Of a stretch of DNA of 64,000 nucleotides, positions 29,396 through 38,674 are shown one piece after another (within the stretch, counting starts at the first letter, position 1; each line of letters begins with the position of its first letter). The position numbers were made by a program, and so were the translations under genes. Under the pieces are notes generated by a model, which worked only from the letters and a program-made list of their open reading frames with translations, did no database searches and was not told the origin of the DNA. Location of the stretch: assembly GCF_019457905.1 (NCBI RefSeq), contig NZ_JAHZSV010000005.1, positions 186,001 to 250,000 of the forward strand. Reading direction: 5' to 3'. Source of the stretch: Flagellimonas abyssi. Lineage in GTDB: Bacteria > Bacteroidota > Bacteroidia > Flavobacteriales > Flavobacteriaceae.

Positions 29396-30403
29396 ATGAA
29401 TACATTTTTTTCCATAGTGGTACCGGTGTACAACCGGCCCGAAGAAATTAGGGAACTTCTGGAAAGTCTTCAAGAACAAGACTTCCAGAAAGATTTTGAG
29501 GTGGTTATTGTTGAGGACGGGTCTTCACAAAGTTCGGAAGAAGTGGTAAACAGGTTTCAGGGCAAGTTGAACATTTCCTACTACTTCAAGGAAAACTCAG
29601 GCCCGGGGGATTCCAGAAATTTTGGAATGCAACACGCCAAAGGAAATTATTTCATCATTCTGGATTCGGACTGCATCCTCCCTAAGCAATATTTGTCCGA
29701 AGTGGACAAGGAGCTAACAAGGGAGTTTGTACACTGTTTTGGAGGGCCGGATGCTGCGGACGATTCTTTCACCACCATTCAGAAAGCCATCAATTATGTA
29801 ATGACATCTTTTTTGACCACCGGAGGTATCCGCGGAGGAAAAAAGGGCGTAGGTAAATTTCAGCCCCGTAGTTTTAATATGGGGATATCCAAAGAAGCAT
29901 TTGAAAAGGCGGGAGGTTTCGGCCGAATACATCCTGGGGAAGATCCGGACCTGACTTTTCGCATATGGAAAGCGGGTTTTGAAACTAGATTGTTCCCCGA
30001 GGCATTTGTGTACCATAAAAGACGTATCGATTGGAACAAGTTTTATATTCAAGTCAATAAATTTGGGATGGTCCGCCCCATACTCAACAAGTGGCACCCT
30101 GGAACGGCGAAGCCGACATACTGGTTTCCGACTTTATTCATGTTGGGTCTCATAGTAGCCCTTGCCTTGTTTTTTGTAGGGCTAGGACTGCCCTTGATGC
30201 TCTATGCGTTCTATTTTTTGGTACTATTTTTGGACGCCTTAATAAAGAGTAAAAGCCTCATTGTCGCCTTGTTGTCCATTTTTGCCCTTATGATTCAGTT
30301 TACGGGATATGGAATAGGTTTTTTCAAGTCCACAATGTTGCTTAACTTTAGTAATAAGAAGCCAGAGGAGTTGTTTCCAAAACTATTTTTCAAGAAGAAG
30401 TAA
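29396..30403 (+). CDS. Family 2 glycosyltransferase with C-terminal membrane helices
   Basis: 335 residues from ATG 29396; an in-frame GTG at 29378 lies inside the fabI terminator and is rejected. The GT-A fold is seen in FFSIVVPVYNRPEEIRELLE, VVIVEDGSS, and the metal-binding LDSDCILP (DxD-like), with the C-terminal acceptor motif HPGEDPDLTFRIWKAGF. Two or three hydrophobic helices follow at about 245-310. It probably transfers a sugar to a lipid or surface glycan at the inner membrane; donor and acceptor are unknown. The YbbR gene follows after one base. Confidence 0.92.
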   Translation: MNTFFSIVVPVYNRPEEIRELLESLQEQDFQKDFEVVIVEDGSSQSSEEVVNRFQGKLNISYYFKENSGPGDSRNFGMQHAKGNYFIILDSDCILPKQYLSEVDKELTREFVHCFGGPDAADDSFTTIQKAINYVMTSFLTTGGIRGGKKGVGKFQPRSFNMGISKEAFEKAGGFGRIHPGEDPDLTFRIWKAGFETRLFPEAFVYHKRRIDWNKFYIQVNKFGMVRPILNKWHPGTAKPTYWFPTLFMLGLIVALALFFVGLGLPLMLYAFYFLVLFLDALIKSKSLIVALLSIFALMIQFTGYGIGFFKSTMLLNFSNKKPEELFPKLFFKKK

Positions 30404-30404
30404 A

Positions 30405-31361
30405 GTGTTTAAAAAGGTATTGCACGGTCTTAATCAGAAGAAAGCGAAAGTATTTTTGCTATTTCTGATATGCTCTTTTTTCGCATGGTTTATCAGTAAT
30501 TTGTCTGAAACTTATGAATCCAGGGCTTATTTTACCTTAAATTACCGTAATCTTCCCGATTCTTTGCTGTTGGGGGAGAACTCAAACAATCAGATTGAAG
30601 CAAAACTCAGAACAAGTGGGTTTCAATTTTTGTACTATAAGATTTTTAGAAGTCGAGTAGATATTGATGTATCCCAAGTAACGTACCAAGATGGGAAATA
30701 TGTTCTTGACGAGCAGGTCTTGATTCGACAGATGGACCAACAGCTGTCTCAAAACATATCCTTGTTGGATTTGGACCCGAACGTGTTGGGTGTGGATCTA
30801 TACAAAGTAGACTCCAGGAAGATACCTATTCAGGCGAACCTGAACCTTCAACTCCAACAAAATTATATATTGGACGGAAAGGTTAACATATCTCCTGATT
30901 CAGTTGTGGTGAAAGGACCAAAAAGTGAAATAGATACCATAAAGGTTATTAAAACCTCACCTGTACAACTCAGCCATGTCAGTGAAGATTTTTCTAGCGA
31001 TGTCTCATTGCTTTTCCCGAAAGGGCTGGACAATAGTATATTCTCTGTGGGGCGTGCAACGGTTTTTGGCAAGGTGTCCAAATTCTCGGAAAAAGTTTTT
31101 GAAGTTTCGGTTCAGGTGCGCAATATTCCTGAAGGTTACCAAGTAAAAACATTTCCCAACACGGTTACCATTCTTTGCAAGGCCACGATAGAACGTTTGA
31201 AAGAGATATCTGCGTCGGACTTTGAGGTTGTGGCGGATTATGGTCAGTTGGATGGCTCTGAGAGCAGCAAATTGTTTTTGGAAATTACAGAGAGCCCTCA
31301 AAAAGTATACGACGTAAAGTTGGAAAAAAGGACCGTAAATTTTGTTTTGGAACAGCAATGA
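30405..31361 (+). CDS. YbbR-like domain protein
   Basis: 318 residues. It starts with GTG 30405, one base after the glycosyltransferase stop; no ATG fits. The N-terminus has a basic stretch and one membrane helix (KVFLLFLICSFFAWFISNLS), then the extracytoplasmic YbbR-type repeats with PDSVVVKGPKSEIDTIKVI, where the family motif VxVxGP is clear, and a further repeat. YbbR (CdaR) proteins regulate c-di-AMP synthesis in Firmicutes; here no diadenylate cyclase is adjacent, so that role is not shown. It overlaps coaE by 4 bases, a pairing common in Flavobacteriia. Confidence 0.85.
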   Translation: MFKKVLHGLNQKKAKVFLLFLICSFFAWFISNLSETYESRAYFTLNYRNLPDSLLLGENSNNQIEAKLRTSGFQFLYYKIFRSRVDIDVSQVTYQDGKYVLDEQVLIRQMDQQLSQNISLLDLDPNVLGVDLYKVDSRKIPIQANLNLQLQQNYILDGKVNISPDSVVVKGPKSEIDTIKVIKTSPVQLSHVSEDFSSDVSLLFPKGLDNSIFSVGRATVFGKVSKFSEKVFEVSVQVRNIPEGYQVKTFPNTVTILCKATIERLKEISASDFEVVADYGQLDGSESSKLFLEITESPQKVYDVKLEKRTVNFVLEQQ

Positions 31362-31951
31362 TGATAGTAGGGCTTACAGGGGGAATTGGAAGTGGAAAGA
31401 GTACCGTAGCAAAAATGTTCTTGGACTTAGGGATTCCGGTGTATGATTCTGACAAGGAGGCCAAGGACTTGATGATAACTTCCAAGGAAATTAAAAAGGC
31501 AATTATAAAATTGTTGGGAGATGGGGCTTATAATAGCAAAGGTCTTAACAGGGTATACATAGCGGATAAAGTCTTTAAGGATTCCGATTTGCTCGAAAAA
31601 CTTAACGGAATTGTTCATCCAGCGGTCAGGGAGCACTTTTTAGAGTGGGCCAAAAGCCAAGAATCACCTTACATTATCCAAGAAACCGCATTGATTTTTG
31701 AGAACCAAGTACAAGATAAATATGATTGCACCATACTTGTAACTGCGCCAGAGGACATCAGGATAAACAGGGTTGTTCGCAGGGATGGCACGAACGAACA
31801 AGCAATAAAAGACCGCATACATAACCAATTGGAAGACGGGCAAAAAAAGAAATTGGCCCATTACGTTATAGAAAACCTGAACTTGGACAAAACCAAAGAA
31901 AAGGTTAAGGAACTACACCTCAAACTATTAGCGACAGCACCCAAATTTTAA
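31358..31951 (+). CDS. coaE: Dephospho-CoA kinase
   Basis: 197 residues, final step of coenzyme A synthesis. P-loop GLTGGIGSGKSTVAKMF, then GIPVYDSDKEAKDLM, GIVHPAVREHF, and the lid/adenine motif RINRVVRRDGTNEQAI. All are standard for CoaE. Translation starts at 31358 (ATGATG; the second ATG at 31361 is equally possible) and overlaps the YbbR stop. Confidence 0.96.
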   Translation: MMIVGLTGGIGSGKSTVAKMFLDLGIPVYDSDKEAKDLMITSKEIKKAIIKLLGDGAYNSKGLNRVYIADKVFKDSDLLEKLNGIVHPAVREHFLEWAKSQESPYIIQETALIFENQVQDKYDCTILVTAPEDIRINRVVRRDGTNEQAIKDRIHNQLEDGQKKKLAHYVIENLNLDKTKEKVKELHLKLLATAPKF

Positions 31952-32015
31952 CATTTATGTTAAGTTTTGGTTAAACGCTAAAATTACTAAATGTTAAATT
32001 TTTAATTTTACACTA

Positions 32016-33602
32016 ATGAACAAGAAGCTATTCGTTCTTCTGGTTGTTCTTATGAGCTTATCTCTTTTGGGGATAATTTTTGTGCAGGTTTACTGGATCA
32101 GAACATCCGTAAACGACAAAGAAGAACAATTCTCGAGGACAGTTACGGACATTCTGGATAAAGTGGCGAGTAGGGTGGAGAAGCGCGAGATGAAGGAATA
32201 CTCCGATCGTTTAGCATCTCTTGCAGACAGTATTGGCGAGCCCAAGAGCACGCAGTACAAGAATTTTTTGTTCGTGGATCGGGATTTGAATTCCGATGAA
32301 ATTCTATTTTATTCACACGGAATTCTTGAAGAAGATTACAATATAACCTCTGCGTTCTTTGATATTAATACAGGTGGTAATGAGGATACGACCACAATTA
32401 AAAATTTCACCAGCAAGCGTACTAAGGCCGTGTTCAAAGAAGAATATGGACTGGATGGAAAGAGTTATAGCTTGACTCCCATACAACGCGCGGAGAAAAT
32501 TGGTGGATTGAGCAGTATTGACAAAGCGGCTTGGGAAGATGTTTTTATGGAGGCGGCCAAAGCAAAGCCGATTCATAAAAGGGTGTCCAAACAAGAACTG
32601 GAATTGTTGCTCAGTCAAGAGTTGAGTAACCGGAATATTGACACCGATTATGAATATGGGGTGTACAGTCAAGGTTACCCTACCAAGGTGCGCTCCAGAA
32701 AGTTCAAGTTTTCTGGCACCAAAATGTACAAGGCACCTATTTTTAAGGATAGTGAAGGGAGGTCAAATTTCTCCCTGTTGCTCACGTTTCCAAGCATGAA
32801 AAAATACATTTTCAGCTCAGTGATGGGAATGGCCCTGTTATCCTTGGTGTTCACTTTAGTAATAATGTTGGCCTATTCCAGTGCAATTTACCAGCTAATA
32901 AAGCAAAAACGTATTTCAGAAATCAAGTCAGATTTCATCAATAATATGACACACGAGTTCAAAACGCCCATAGCGACCATTAATTTGGCAGTGGAAGCTA
33001 TCCGAAATCCGAAATCCATAGAGGATAAGGAAAAGGTGTTGCGTTATCTAGGCATGATTCGTGATGAGAATAAACGTATGCACGCGCAGGTGGAAAACGT
33101 ACTGAGGATATCCAAATTGGAGAAAAATCAATTGGACATTAGTAAAGACCGTGTAAATATGCACGATATTATTACAGATGCCATTGCACATATAGAGCTT
33201 ATTGTCCAGGATAGGGGCGGCTATGTAAATGCCCATCTTGATGCCGAACGTTCTGAAGTATTGGCCAATGATATGCACATGACCAATGTGGTGGTAAATA
33301 TTTTGGACAATGCCGTAAAGTATTCCCCGGAAACACCTAAAATAGATGTGTATACCGAAGTGGTAAAAAATAGCATCATTATTAAAGTACAGGACCATGG
33401 TGCTGGAATGAGCAAAGCGGTCCTGAAAAAAGTATTTGAAAAATTTTACCGGGAACATACCGGCGACATACATAACGTTAAAGGCCATGGATTAGGATTG
33501 GCCTACGTAAAACGAATTATAGATGATCATCAGGGCGAGGTTTATGCAGAAAGCGAAAAGGGAAAAGGAAGTACCTTTTTTATAAAACTCCCTTTAATTT
33601 AA
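32016..33602 (+). CDS. Membrane sensor histidine kinase (HisKA/HATPase)
   Basis: 528 residues. Helix 1 is at about 4-26, an extracytoplasmic sensor region of about 235 residues follows, and helix 2 is at about 265-290. The HisKA domain has the phospho-accepting His313 in NNMTHEFKTPIA, and the ATPase has the N box VVVNILDNAVKYS, DHGAGM, and GHGLGLAYVKRI. It is the partner of the OmpR-type regulator 9 bases downstream. The pair resembles the RprXY system of Bacteroides in layout, but the ligand is unknown and I see no recognised fold in the sensor region. Confidence 0.94.
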   Translation: MNKKLFVLLVVLMSLSLLGIIFVQVYWIRTSVNDKEEQFSRTVTDILDKVASRVEKREMKEYSDRLASLADSIGEPKSTQYKNFLFVDRDLNSDEILFYSHGILEEDYNITSAFFDINTGGNEDTTTIKNFTSKRTKAVFKEEYGLDGKSYSLTPIQRAEKIGGLSSIDKAAWEDVFMEAAKAKPIHKRVSKQELELLLSQELSNRNIDTDYEYGVYSQGYPTKVRSRKFKFSGTKMYKAPIFKDSEGRSNFSLLLTFPSMKKYIFSSVMGMALLSLVFTLVIMLAYSSAIYQLIKQKRISEIKSDFINNMTHEFKTPIATINLAVEAIRNPKSIEDKEKVLRYLGMIRDENKRMHAQVENVLRISKLEKNQLDISKDRVNMHDIITDAIAHIELIVQDRGGYVNAHLDAERSEVLANDMHMTNVVVNILDNAVKYSPETPKIDVYTEVVKNSIIIKVQDHGAGMSKAVLKKVFEKFYREHTGDIHNVKGHGLGLAYVKRIIDDHQGEVYAESEKGKGSTFFIKLPLI

Positions 33603-33611
33603 AAACGAACT

Positions 33612-34328
33612 ATGGAAACAGAGAAAAAAAAGATACTATTGGTAGAGGACGATCCCAATTTTGGAATTGTCCTTAAGGACTATTTAACCATGAACGACTT
33701 TGATGTTGTTTTGGCCAAAAACGGAATGGAAGGTTTTGAAAAGTTCAAAAAGGACAATTATGATGTTTGTATTTTGGACGTAATGATGCCTTATAAAGAT
33801 GGATTTACCTTGGCAAAGGAAATTCGAGAAAAAAATGAGAACGTGCCTATTATCTTTTTGACGGCCAAGACCATGAAGGAAGATGTCTTAAAGGGGTACA
33901 AAGCAGGTGCAGATGATTATTTGAACAAACCTTTTGATTCCGAAGTGCTTCTAATGAAACTAAAAGCGATTCTTCAAAGAAAAGCATCAGGCTCATTGGC
34001 GGATAGCAAACAATTTGAATTTGAAATAGGAAACTTCCATTTAAACTCAAAACTACGCTTCTTGAAATATAAGGAAGAAGAACCTATAAAACTGTCTCCA
34101 AAAGAAAATGAACTATTACGTTTGTTGGCGCTTCATGAAAACGATTTAATGCCAAGAGAACTGGCATTGACCAAAATCTGGAGGGATGACAATTACTTTA
34201 CTTCCAGAAGTATGGATGTTTATATCGCCAAACTGAGGAAATATCTGAAAAAAGATGACCTAGTTGAAATATTGAATATACACGGGGAAGGATTTAGGCT
34301 TGTTGTAAAAGCTGAAAACGAGCAATAA
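33612..34328 (+). CDS. OmpR-family response regulator
   Basis: 238 residues. The receiver domain is intact: acidic pair VEDD, phospho-acceptor Asp56 in CILDVMMPYKDG, Thr in FLTAKT, and Lys106 in YLNKPF. The C-terminal winged helix (KLSPKENELLRLLALHENDL to MDVYIAKLRKYLKKDDLVEI) binds DNA. It is transcribed with the upstream histidine kinase and ends at a strong terminator. Confidence 0.96.
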   Translation: METEKKKILLVEDDPNFGIVLKDYLTMNDFDVVLAKNGMEGFEKFKKDNYDVCILDVMMPYKDGFTLAKEIREKNENVPIIFLTAKTMKEDVLKGYKAGADDYLNKPFDSEVLLMKLKAILQRKASGSLADSKQFEFEIGNFHLNSKLRFLKYKEEEPIKLSPKENELLRLLALHENDLMPRELALTKIWRDDNYFTSRSMDVYIAKLRKYLKKDDLVEILNIHGEGFRLVVKAENEQ

Positions 34329-34351
34329 ACCAATGTCCCATATCGTATAAA

Positions 34352-34379
34352 AAAGCCACCTTTAAAGGTGGCTTTTTTT
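34352..34379. terminator. Rho-independent terminator, likely bidirectional
   Basis: A perfect inverted repeat (AAAGCCACCTTT / AAAGGTGGCTTT, 34352-34375) is followed by T residues. It separates the response regulator from the convergent gluconate kinase gene. Confidence 0.92.
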
Positions 34380-34401
34380 CTGCCGAAAATTCGGGGGATT
34401 T

Positions 34402-34899
34402 TTAATCGTTTAGTCTTTTAATAATGCTTTTCACAACCTTGGCAGGAGTTTCATCTATGGAAACCGTTATCGCCTTGGAAGGTGGTTCCAGCGTGTCAAA
34501 TTGGGATTTCAACAAGTTCAAGGGCATAAAATGTCCTTTCCTTTGTTCCAATCGAGACTTTATCAATTCAAAGGAACCATCTAAATATACAAATTCCATA
34601 CAATTTCCCATTCCGGCCCTCAAAAGGCTTCTATAGTTCTTTTTTAAAGCCGAACAAGCAATTATTGCACCTTTGTCTTTATGTTCTACGGCCAATTTAT
34701 TTAGAGCAACCAACCATCCTTTTCGGTCTTCATCATTCAATGGAGAGCCTGCGCTCATTTTTTTAACGTTCGCTTCAGGATGAAAGTCATCACCATCAAA
34801 AAAAGGTCTTGAGAGTTCTTTGGAAAGTCGTTTTCCAATTTCGGTCTTACCGGAACCACTCACTCCCATAACTATTAGTACAGTTTTACCGTTAGGCAT
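34402..34899 (-). CDS. Gluconate kinase (GntK-type)
   Basis: 165 residues from ATG 34899; upstream in-frame starts would lie inside miaA. It is a small P-loop kinase with VMGVSGSGKTEIGKRLS, the GntK signature DGDDFHPEANVKKMSAG, PLNDEDRKGWL, and ACSALKKNYRSLLR. It phosphorylates D-gluconate to 6-phosphogluconate. A GntP-type permease lies at 48490-49803, but 13.6 kb away and in a different gene set. It overlaps the end of miaA by 8 bases. Confidence 0.92.
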   Translation of the reverse strand: MPNGKTVLIVMGVSGSGKTEIGKRLSKELSRPFFDGDDFHPEANVKKMSAGSPLNDEDRKGWLVALNKLAVEHKDKGAIIACSALKKNYRSLLRAGMGNCMEFVYLDGSFELIKSRLEQRKGHFMPLNLLKSQFDTLEPPSKAITVSIDETPAKVVKSIIKRLND

Positions 34900-35815
34900 A
34901 AAGGTTGGTTTTAAGTCGGTCTGTGACCATTCTAAGTACCTCTTCTGGTTCAGCATTATAAGGTACCCACAAAATGGTTTCATTCTTTCGCAGCCAAGTC
35001 AGTTGCCGTTTTGCAAATCGTCTTGTATTCTTTTTGATTTCCGAAATGGCAAATTCCAAAGTACAATTCCCCTCAATATATTCAAAAAGTTCCTTGTAAC
35101 CAACTGTTTGCAATGCATTCAGATCCTTATTTGCATAAAGGTTTTCAGCTTCCCTCAACAGGCCTGCTTCCATCATGAGGTCAACACGGGTGTTTATTCG
35201 CTCGTAGATGGTTTCCCTAGGGGCATCAATGCCTATATAGAAAGACTTGAATGGCCTTGCTGCCCTTGGTTTGTCCAGAAAGGAGGAAAAAGGTTTGCCC
35301 GATGCCTGGCATACCTCCAACGCCCTTATGAGCCTGTGTGGGTTTTCTAAATCCACGCTTTTGTAATATTCAGGGTCTTTTTGTTTTAATTCTTTTTGAA
35401 GACTTTGTAAACCTTCATCTTCCAAACGCTGGTTTAACTTGGACCGTATCTCGGGATCAACCTCTGGGAATTCATCAAGGCCAGATATAACAGCATCCAC
35501 GTAAAGACCGCTACCGCCGACCATAACCACCACATCTTTTTTTTGGAACAAATCCTCCAGCAGGAAAAGTGCTTCCTTCTCAAAGTCACCCACAGAATAA
35601 GGTTCAAAAATACTTTTGTGCTGAATAAAATGATGGGATGCCTGTTCCAGCTCCTCTTTTGATGGAACAGCGGTCCCAATTTCCATCTCCTTGAAAAACT
35701 GTCTGGAATCTGCGGAAACAATCTCGGTGTTGAAGTGTTTCGCCAGTTGGATTCCCAGAGCGGTTTTTCCAATGCCCGTGGGGCCAACCACTGCAAGTAA
35801 TACTTTTTCGCTCAT
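34892..35815 (-). CDS. miaA: tRNA dimethylallyltransferase
   Basis: 307 residues from ATG 35815, which overlaps the ion channel stop (ATGA). It adds the isopentenyl group to A37 of tRNAs reading UNN codons. P-loop VVGPTGIGKTALG, the DSRQ motif in SADSRQFFKEM, VGGSGLYVDAVISG and NTRRFAKRQLTWLR are all family hallmarks. An in-frame upstream ATG at 35830 is less likely. Confidence 0.97.
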   Translation of the reverse strand: MSEKVLLAVVGPTGIGKTALGIQLAKHFNTEIVSADSRQFFKEMEIGTAVPSKEELEQASHHFIQHKSIFEPYSVGDFEKEALFLLEDLFQKKDVVVMVGGSGLYVDAVISGLDEFPEVDPEIRSKLNQRLEDEGLQSLQKELKQKDPEYYKSVDLENPHRLIRALEVCQASGKPFSSFLDKPRAARPFKSFYIGIDAPRETIYERINTRVDLMMEAGLLREAENLYANKDLNALQTVGYKELFEYIEGNCTLEFAISEIKKNTRRFAKRQLTWLRKNETILWVPYNAEPEEVLRMVTDRLKTNLYA

Positions 35816-36660
35816 AACGGGTGTCCACAATTATAACAATGGGTGGCGTCATCCCTGTGGCCTTCTACCGAACAGCTGGGACAGGCTTGCGTATTTACAT
35901 GCACCAGAAAACCATCATCATCACTTGTATTGTCTTTCGTGTTTTTGGTGAATTCAGCCGTAACAATGCCTGTGGGCACTGCAATTATTCCATAACCCAA
36001 AACCATGATCACCGTTGCTAAAAATTGTCCCAAATTGGTCTGCGGAGCAATATCGCCGTAGCCCACTGTGGTAAGTGTAACAATGGTCCAATAGATACTT
36101 TTGGGAATACTTGTAAACCCAGAATCATCCCCTTCCACGATATACATCAATGTACCCATGATAACGGACAGAATCAAAACCACATAAATGAACACGGCTA
36201 TTTTGGCGCGACTTGCCCTTAACGCCGATTGTAGCTGCGAAGCTTCGCCCATGAACTTGACCAACTTCAAAATCCTGAAAATCCGAAGTAACCGGAAAGC
36301 CCTTACGGCCAACAAAACTTGTGAGCCTGCCAGAATATAGGAAAGGTAGAGAGGTATTGTGGACAGGAAGTCTATAATGCCATAGAAACTAAAAACGTAT
36401 TTCAAAGGTTTTTTAATGCTGATCAAGCGAGCAATGTACTCCAGGGTGAAAAAGATGGTCACAATCCACTCTAGGGTAAGTAATGTTTTGTGGTAATGCT
36501 CATCAAACTCATCAATGCTCTCCAACATCACCAAAATAACACTGATGATGATCAGTATGAACAGAAGAATATCAAAAGACTTGCCTGCTGGTGTATCGGC
36601 CTCATAAATAACTTCATGAAGCTTTTTTTTCCATTTGGCTTGTGGTTTGAATTCTTTCAA
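35812..36660 (-). CDS. Voltage-gated potassium channel-like protein with C-terminal zinc ribbon
   Basis: 282 residues. Six membrane segments with a charged S4 (RAFRLLRIFRILKLVKF, about 120-136), a pore loop, and the K+ selectivity filter TVGYGD at 198-203. The cytoplasmic tail after S6 is unusual: Cys260, Cys263, Cys275 and Cys278 in CPSC and CYNCG form a predicted zinc ribbon. It is predicted to be a tetrameric K+ channel of the inner membrane. It lies 3 bases after the exonuclease gene and overlaps miaA. Confidence 0.93.
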   Translation of the reverse strand: MKEFKPQAKWKKKLHEVIYEADTPAGKSFDILLFILIIISVILVMLESIDEFDEHYHKTLLTLEWIVTIFFTLEYIARLISIKKPLKYVFSFYGIIDFLSTIPLYLSYILAGSQVLLAVRAFRLLRIFRILKLVKFMGEASQLQSALRASRAKIAVFIYVVLILSVIMGTLMYIVEGDDSGFTSIPKSIYWTIVTLTTVGYGDIAPQTNLGQFLATVIMVLGYGIIAVPTGIVTAEFTKNTKDNTSDDDGFLVHVNTQACPSCSVEGHRDDATHCYNCGHPL

Positions 36661-36663
36661 TGA

Positions 36664-37995
36664 TCAAGAAGTTAGTGGTATGGTTTTGAGTCGGTTGTTT
36701 TTTCTTAAAAAAGTTTCAATGATGAAGGTCGTATTTTCATCGCTCCGCATCGGGGTCATTATGGATTCTAAGATATGAATATTATTGATTTGATGGTTGA
36801 GTTCCACAAATCCAAACCCTTGGAGTCTACCATTTTTAATTAAAATAAAACTTCGCTCCCCAACATGTCTGCCCTGATCGGTCAGGGCCACGTTTTTATC
36901 CTGGATGCTGTACTTTTCAAACGCGGACTGTACTTTTTTGTTACATTCCAAAGCATCTGGAGCATTAATTGCCCTCAGGCATTTATTGTCCGTTTCCAAT
37001 GAGGCCGGGCAGAAATCAAACTCTTCGGAAACCTTTTTCACAAAGCTTCGTGCCGATTCGATACCATTAAAGGCCAACTTTTTATGTTCGAGCGACCGAT
37101 TCTTTTCCGGCACCAACATGATATGCTCCGTTCCGTTTTGACTAAAATCTATGGTGTGCGTAAAGAGTTTTCCTTTGGAAACGTGATTATATCTGGGTCT
37201 GTTCTTTTTCTGTTCCAAATACGCCTTTAAAATGGCAATGAGTTCGCTTCCTGTTTTTTCGTAGGTAACTTTCTTGGTTTCCTTTTGAAGTTTGCGCGCG
37301 ACCTTCCCCACATTGGTAAAATGCTGATTCACCCGCTTTTTAATATCCTTGGTCTTCCCGATAAAGATAATCTGTCCATCTTTGTCGTGCATGTAGTAAA
37401 CCCCAGTTTCCGATGGCAGGTCGAAGACCATATCCAATTGGGTGGGGGAAAGTTCCCCGTGGGTCTCCTCGCGGATGACTTCGGTAATGATTTTTTTGTC
37501 AGAATCCTTGTCCAATAATAATTTGAAAAGCTTCAAGGTGGCAAGTGCATCACCATTGGCACGGTGCCTATCGCTCATGGGTATGCCGAGCGAACGGGCC
37601 AATTTTCCCAAGCTGTGCGACTCCGCGTCAGGGATAAGCTGCTTGGAAAGGTCTACCGTACAAAGTGTCTTGCGCTGAAAATCGTACCCCAAACGCCGAA
37701 ACTCGGTTCTCAGGATTCTATAATCGAACTGGGCATTGTGCGCCACTAAAACGGCATCTTCGGTGATTTCCACAATACGTTTGGCCACTTCGTGAAACTT
37801 GGGTGCCGAACGCAACATTTTATTGTTGATACCCGTGAGTTTGGCCACAAAAGGCTGTATTTCCCGTTCGGGATTGATCAAACAGATGAATTTGTCTACC
37901 ACCTGGTGCCCATCAAACCTGTGGATGGCGATTTCGGTGATGCCTTCCTCATTGTATTTTCCTCCCGTGCTTTCAATGTCAAGTATCGCGTACAT
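36664..37995 (-). CDS. DEDDh exonuclease fused to a UvrC-like GIY-YIG domain
   Basis: 443 residues. The N-terminal domain (1-165) is a DnaQ-type 3'-5' exonuclease: AILDIESTGG (Asp, Glu), LVAHNAQFDYRIL (Asp), and HRANGDALAT (His, Asp). The next domain resembles the GIY-YIG nuclease of UvrC/Cho: GVYYMHDKDGQIIFIGKT, with Arg in KKRVNQHF and Glu in GSELIAILKAYLEQKKNRP. The C-terminal 150 residues match no fold I know. Such DnaQ-Cho fusions are known in bacteria and are thought to act in DNA repair. The product is probably cytosolic. Confidence 0.9.
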   Translation of the reverse strand: MYAILDIESTGGKYNEEGITEIAIHRFDGHQVVDKFICLINPEREIQPFVAKLTGINNKMLRSAPKFHEVAKRIVEITEDAVLVAHNAQFDYRILRTEFRRLGYDFQRKTLCTVDLSKQLIPDAESHSLGKLARSLGIPMSDRHRANGDALATLKLFKLLLDKDSDKKIITEVIREETHGELSPTQLDMVFDLPSETGVYYMHDKDGQIIFIGKTKDIKKRVNQHFTNVGKVARKLQKETKKVTYEKTGSELIAILKAYLEQKKNRPRYNHVSKGKLFTHTIDFSQNGTEHIMLVPEKNRSLEHKKLAFNGIESARSFVKKVSEEFDFCPASLETDNKCLRAINAPDALECNKKVQSAFEKYSIQDKNVALTDQGRHVGERSFILIKNGRLQGFGFVELNHQINNIHILESIMTPMRSDENTTFIIETFLRKNNRLKTIPLTS

Positions 37996-38008
37996 GGAAA
38001 ATTACTGG

Positions 38009-38668
38009 TTATGAATAGTTTCTAGCTCCAAATATACTGCTTCCAATCCGCACCATGTTGCTGCCTTCCTCAATGGCAATCTGGTAATCTCCGCTCATTC
38101 CCATGGAAAGTATGGTGATATCGTCCAATTTTGTTTTGAGGTCATTGAACATGGATTTAAGTTGGGCGAACTCCTTGCTTACCTGGTTTTCGTCATCCGT
38201 AAAAGTGGCCATGCCCATCAACCCGACAATTTTGATGTTTTCCATCGCCTTAAATGCATCAGACTCGATAAGCTCCTCCAGTTCTGCTTTATCCAGACCA
38301 AATTTGGTATCCTCCTCGGCAATATGGATTTGTAGCAAACATGGAATCACACGATTGTGCTTTTTCGCTTGCTTGTTGATTTCTTTTAATAATCGAGGGC
38401 TGTCGACCCCATGAATCAAAGAAACAAATTCGGCCATGTATTTGACCTTGTTCCGTTGTACGTGGCCGATCATATGCCAATCGATGTCCTTGGGCAAATC
38501 TTCCCATTTCTGGACCATCTCCTGCACTTTGTTCTCTCCAAACACGCGTTGCCCCGCTTCGTAGGCCTCCAAAATATCCTCGTTGGGCTTGGTTTTGGAA
38601 ACGGCGACCAGAGTAACTCTCTCGGGGAGTTCTGATTTTATTTGATTGAGATTATCTTTTATGGACAT
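38009..38668 (-). CDS. YggS-family pyridoxal-phosphate homeostasis protein
   Basis: 219 residues, the single-barrel fold of alanine racemase N-terminal domains. The PLP lysine is in LVAVSKTKP, followed by FGENKVQEMVQKW, WHMIGHVQRNKVKYM, LSMGMSGDYQIAIEEGSNMV and RIGSSIFG. It binds PLP and buffers its level rather than acting as an enzyme. The gene sits 13 bases upstream of the exonuclease gene and 6 bases downstream of the DUF1015 gene. Confidence 0.95.
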   Translation of the reverse strand: MSIKDNLNQIKSELPERVTLVAVSKTKPNEDILEAYEAGQRVFGENKVQEMVQKWEDLPKDIDWHMIGHVQRNKVKYMAEFVSLIHGVDSPRLLKEINKQAKKHNRVIPCLLQIHIAEEDTKFGLDKAELEELIESDAFKAMENIKIVGLMGMATFTDDENQVSKEFAQLKSMFNDLKTKLDDITILSMGMSGDYQIAIEEGSNMVRIGSSIFGARNYS

Positions 38669-38674
38669 AGTTTT

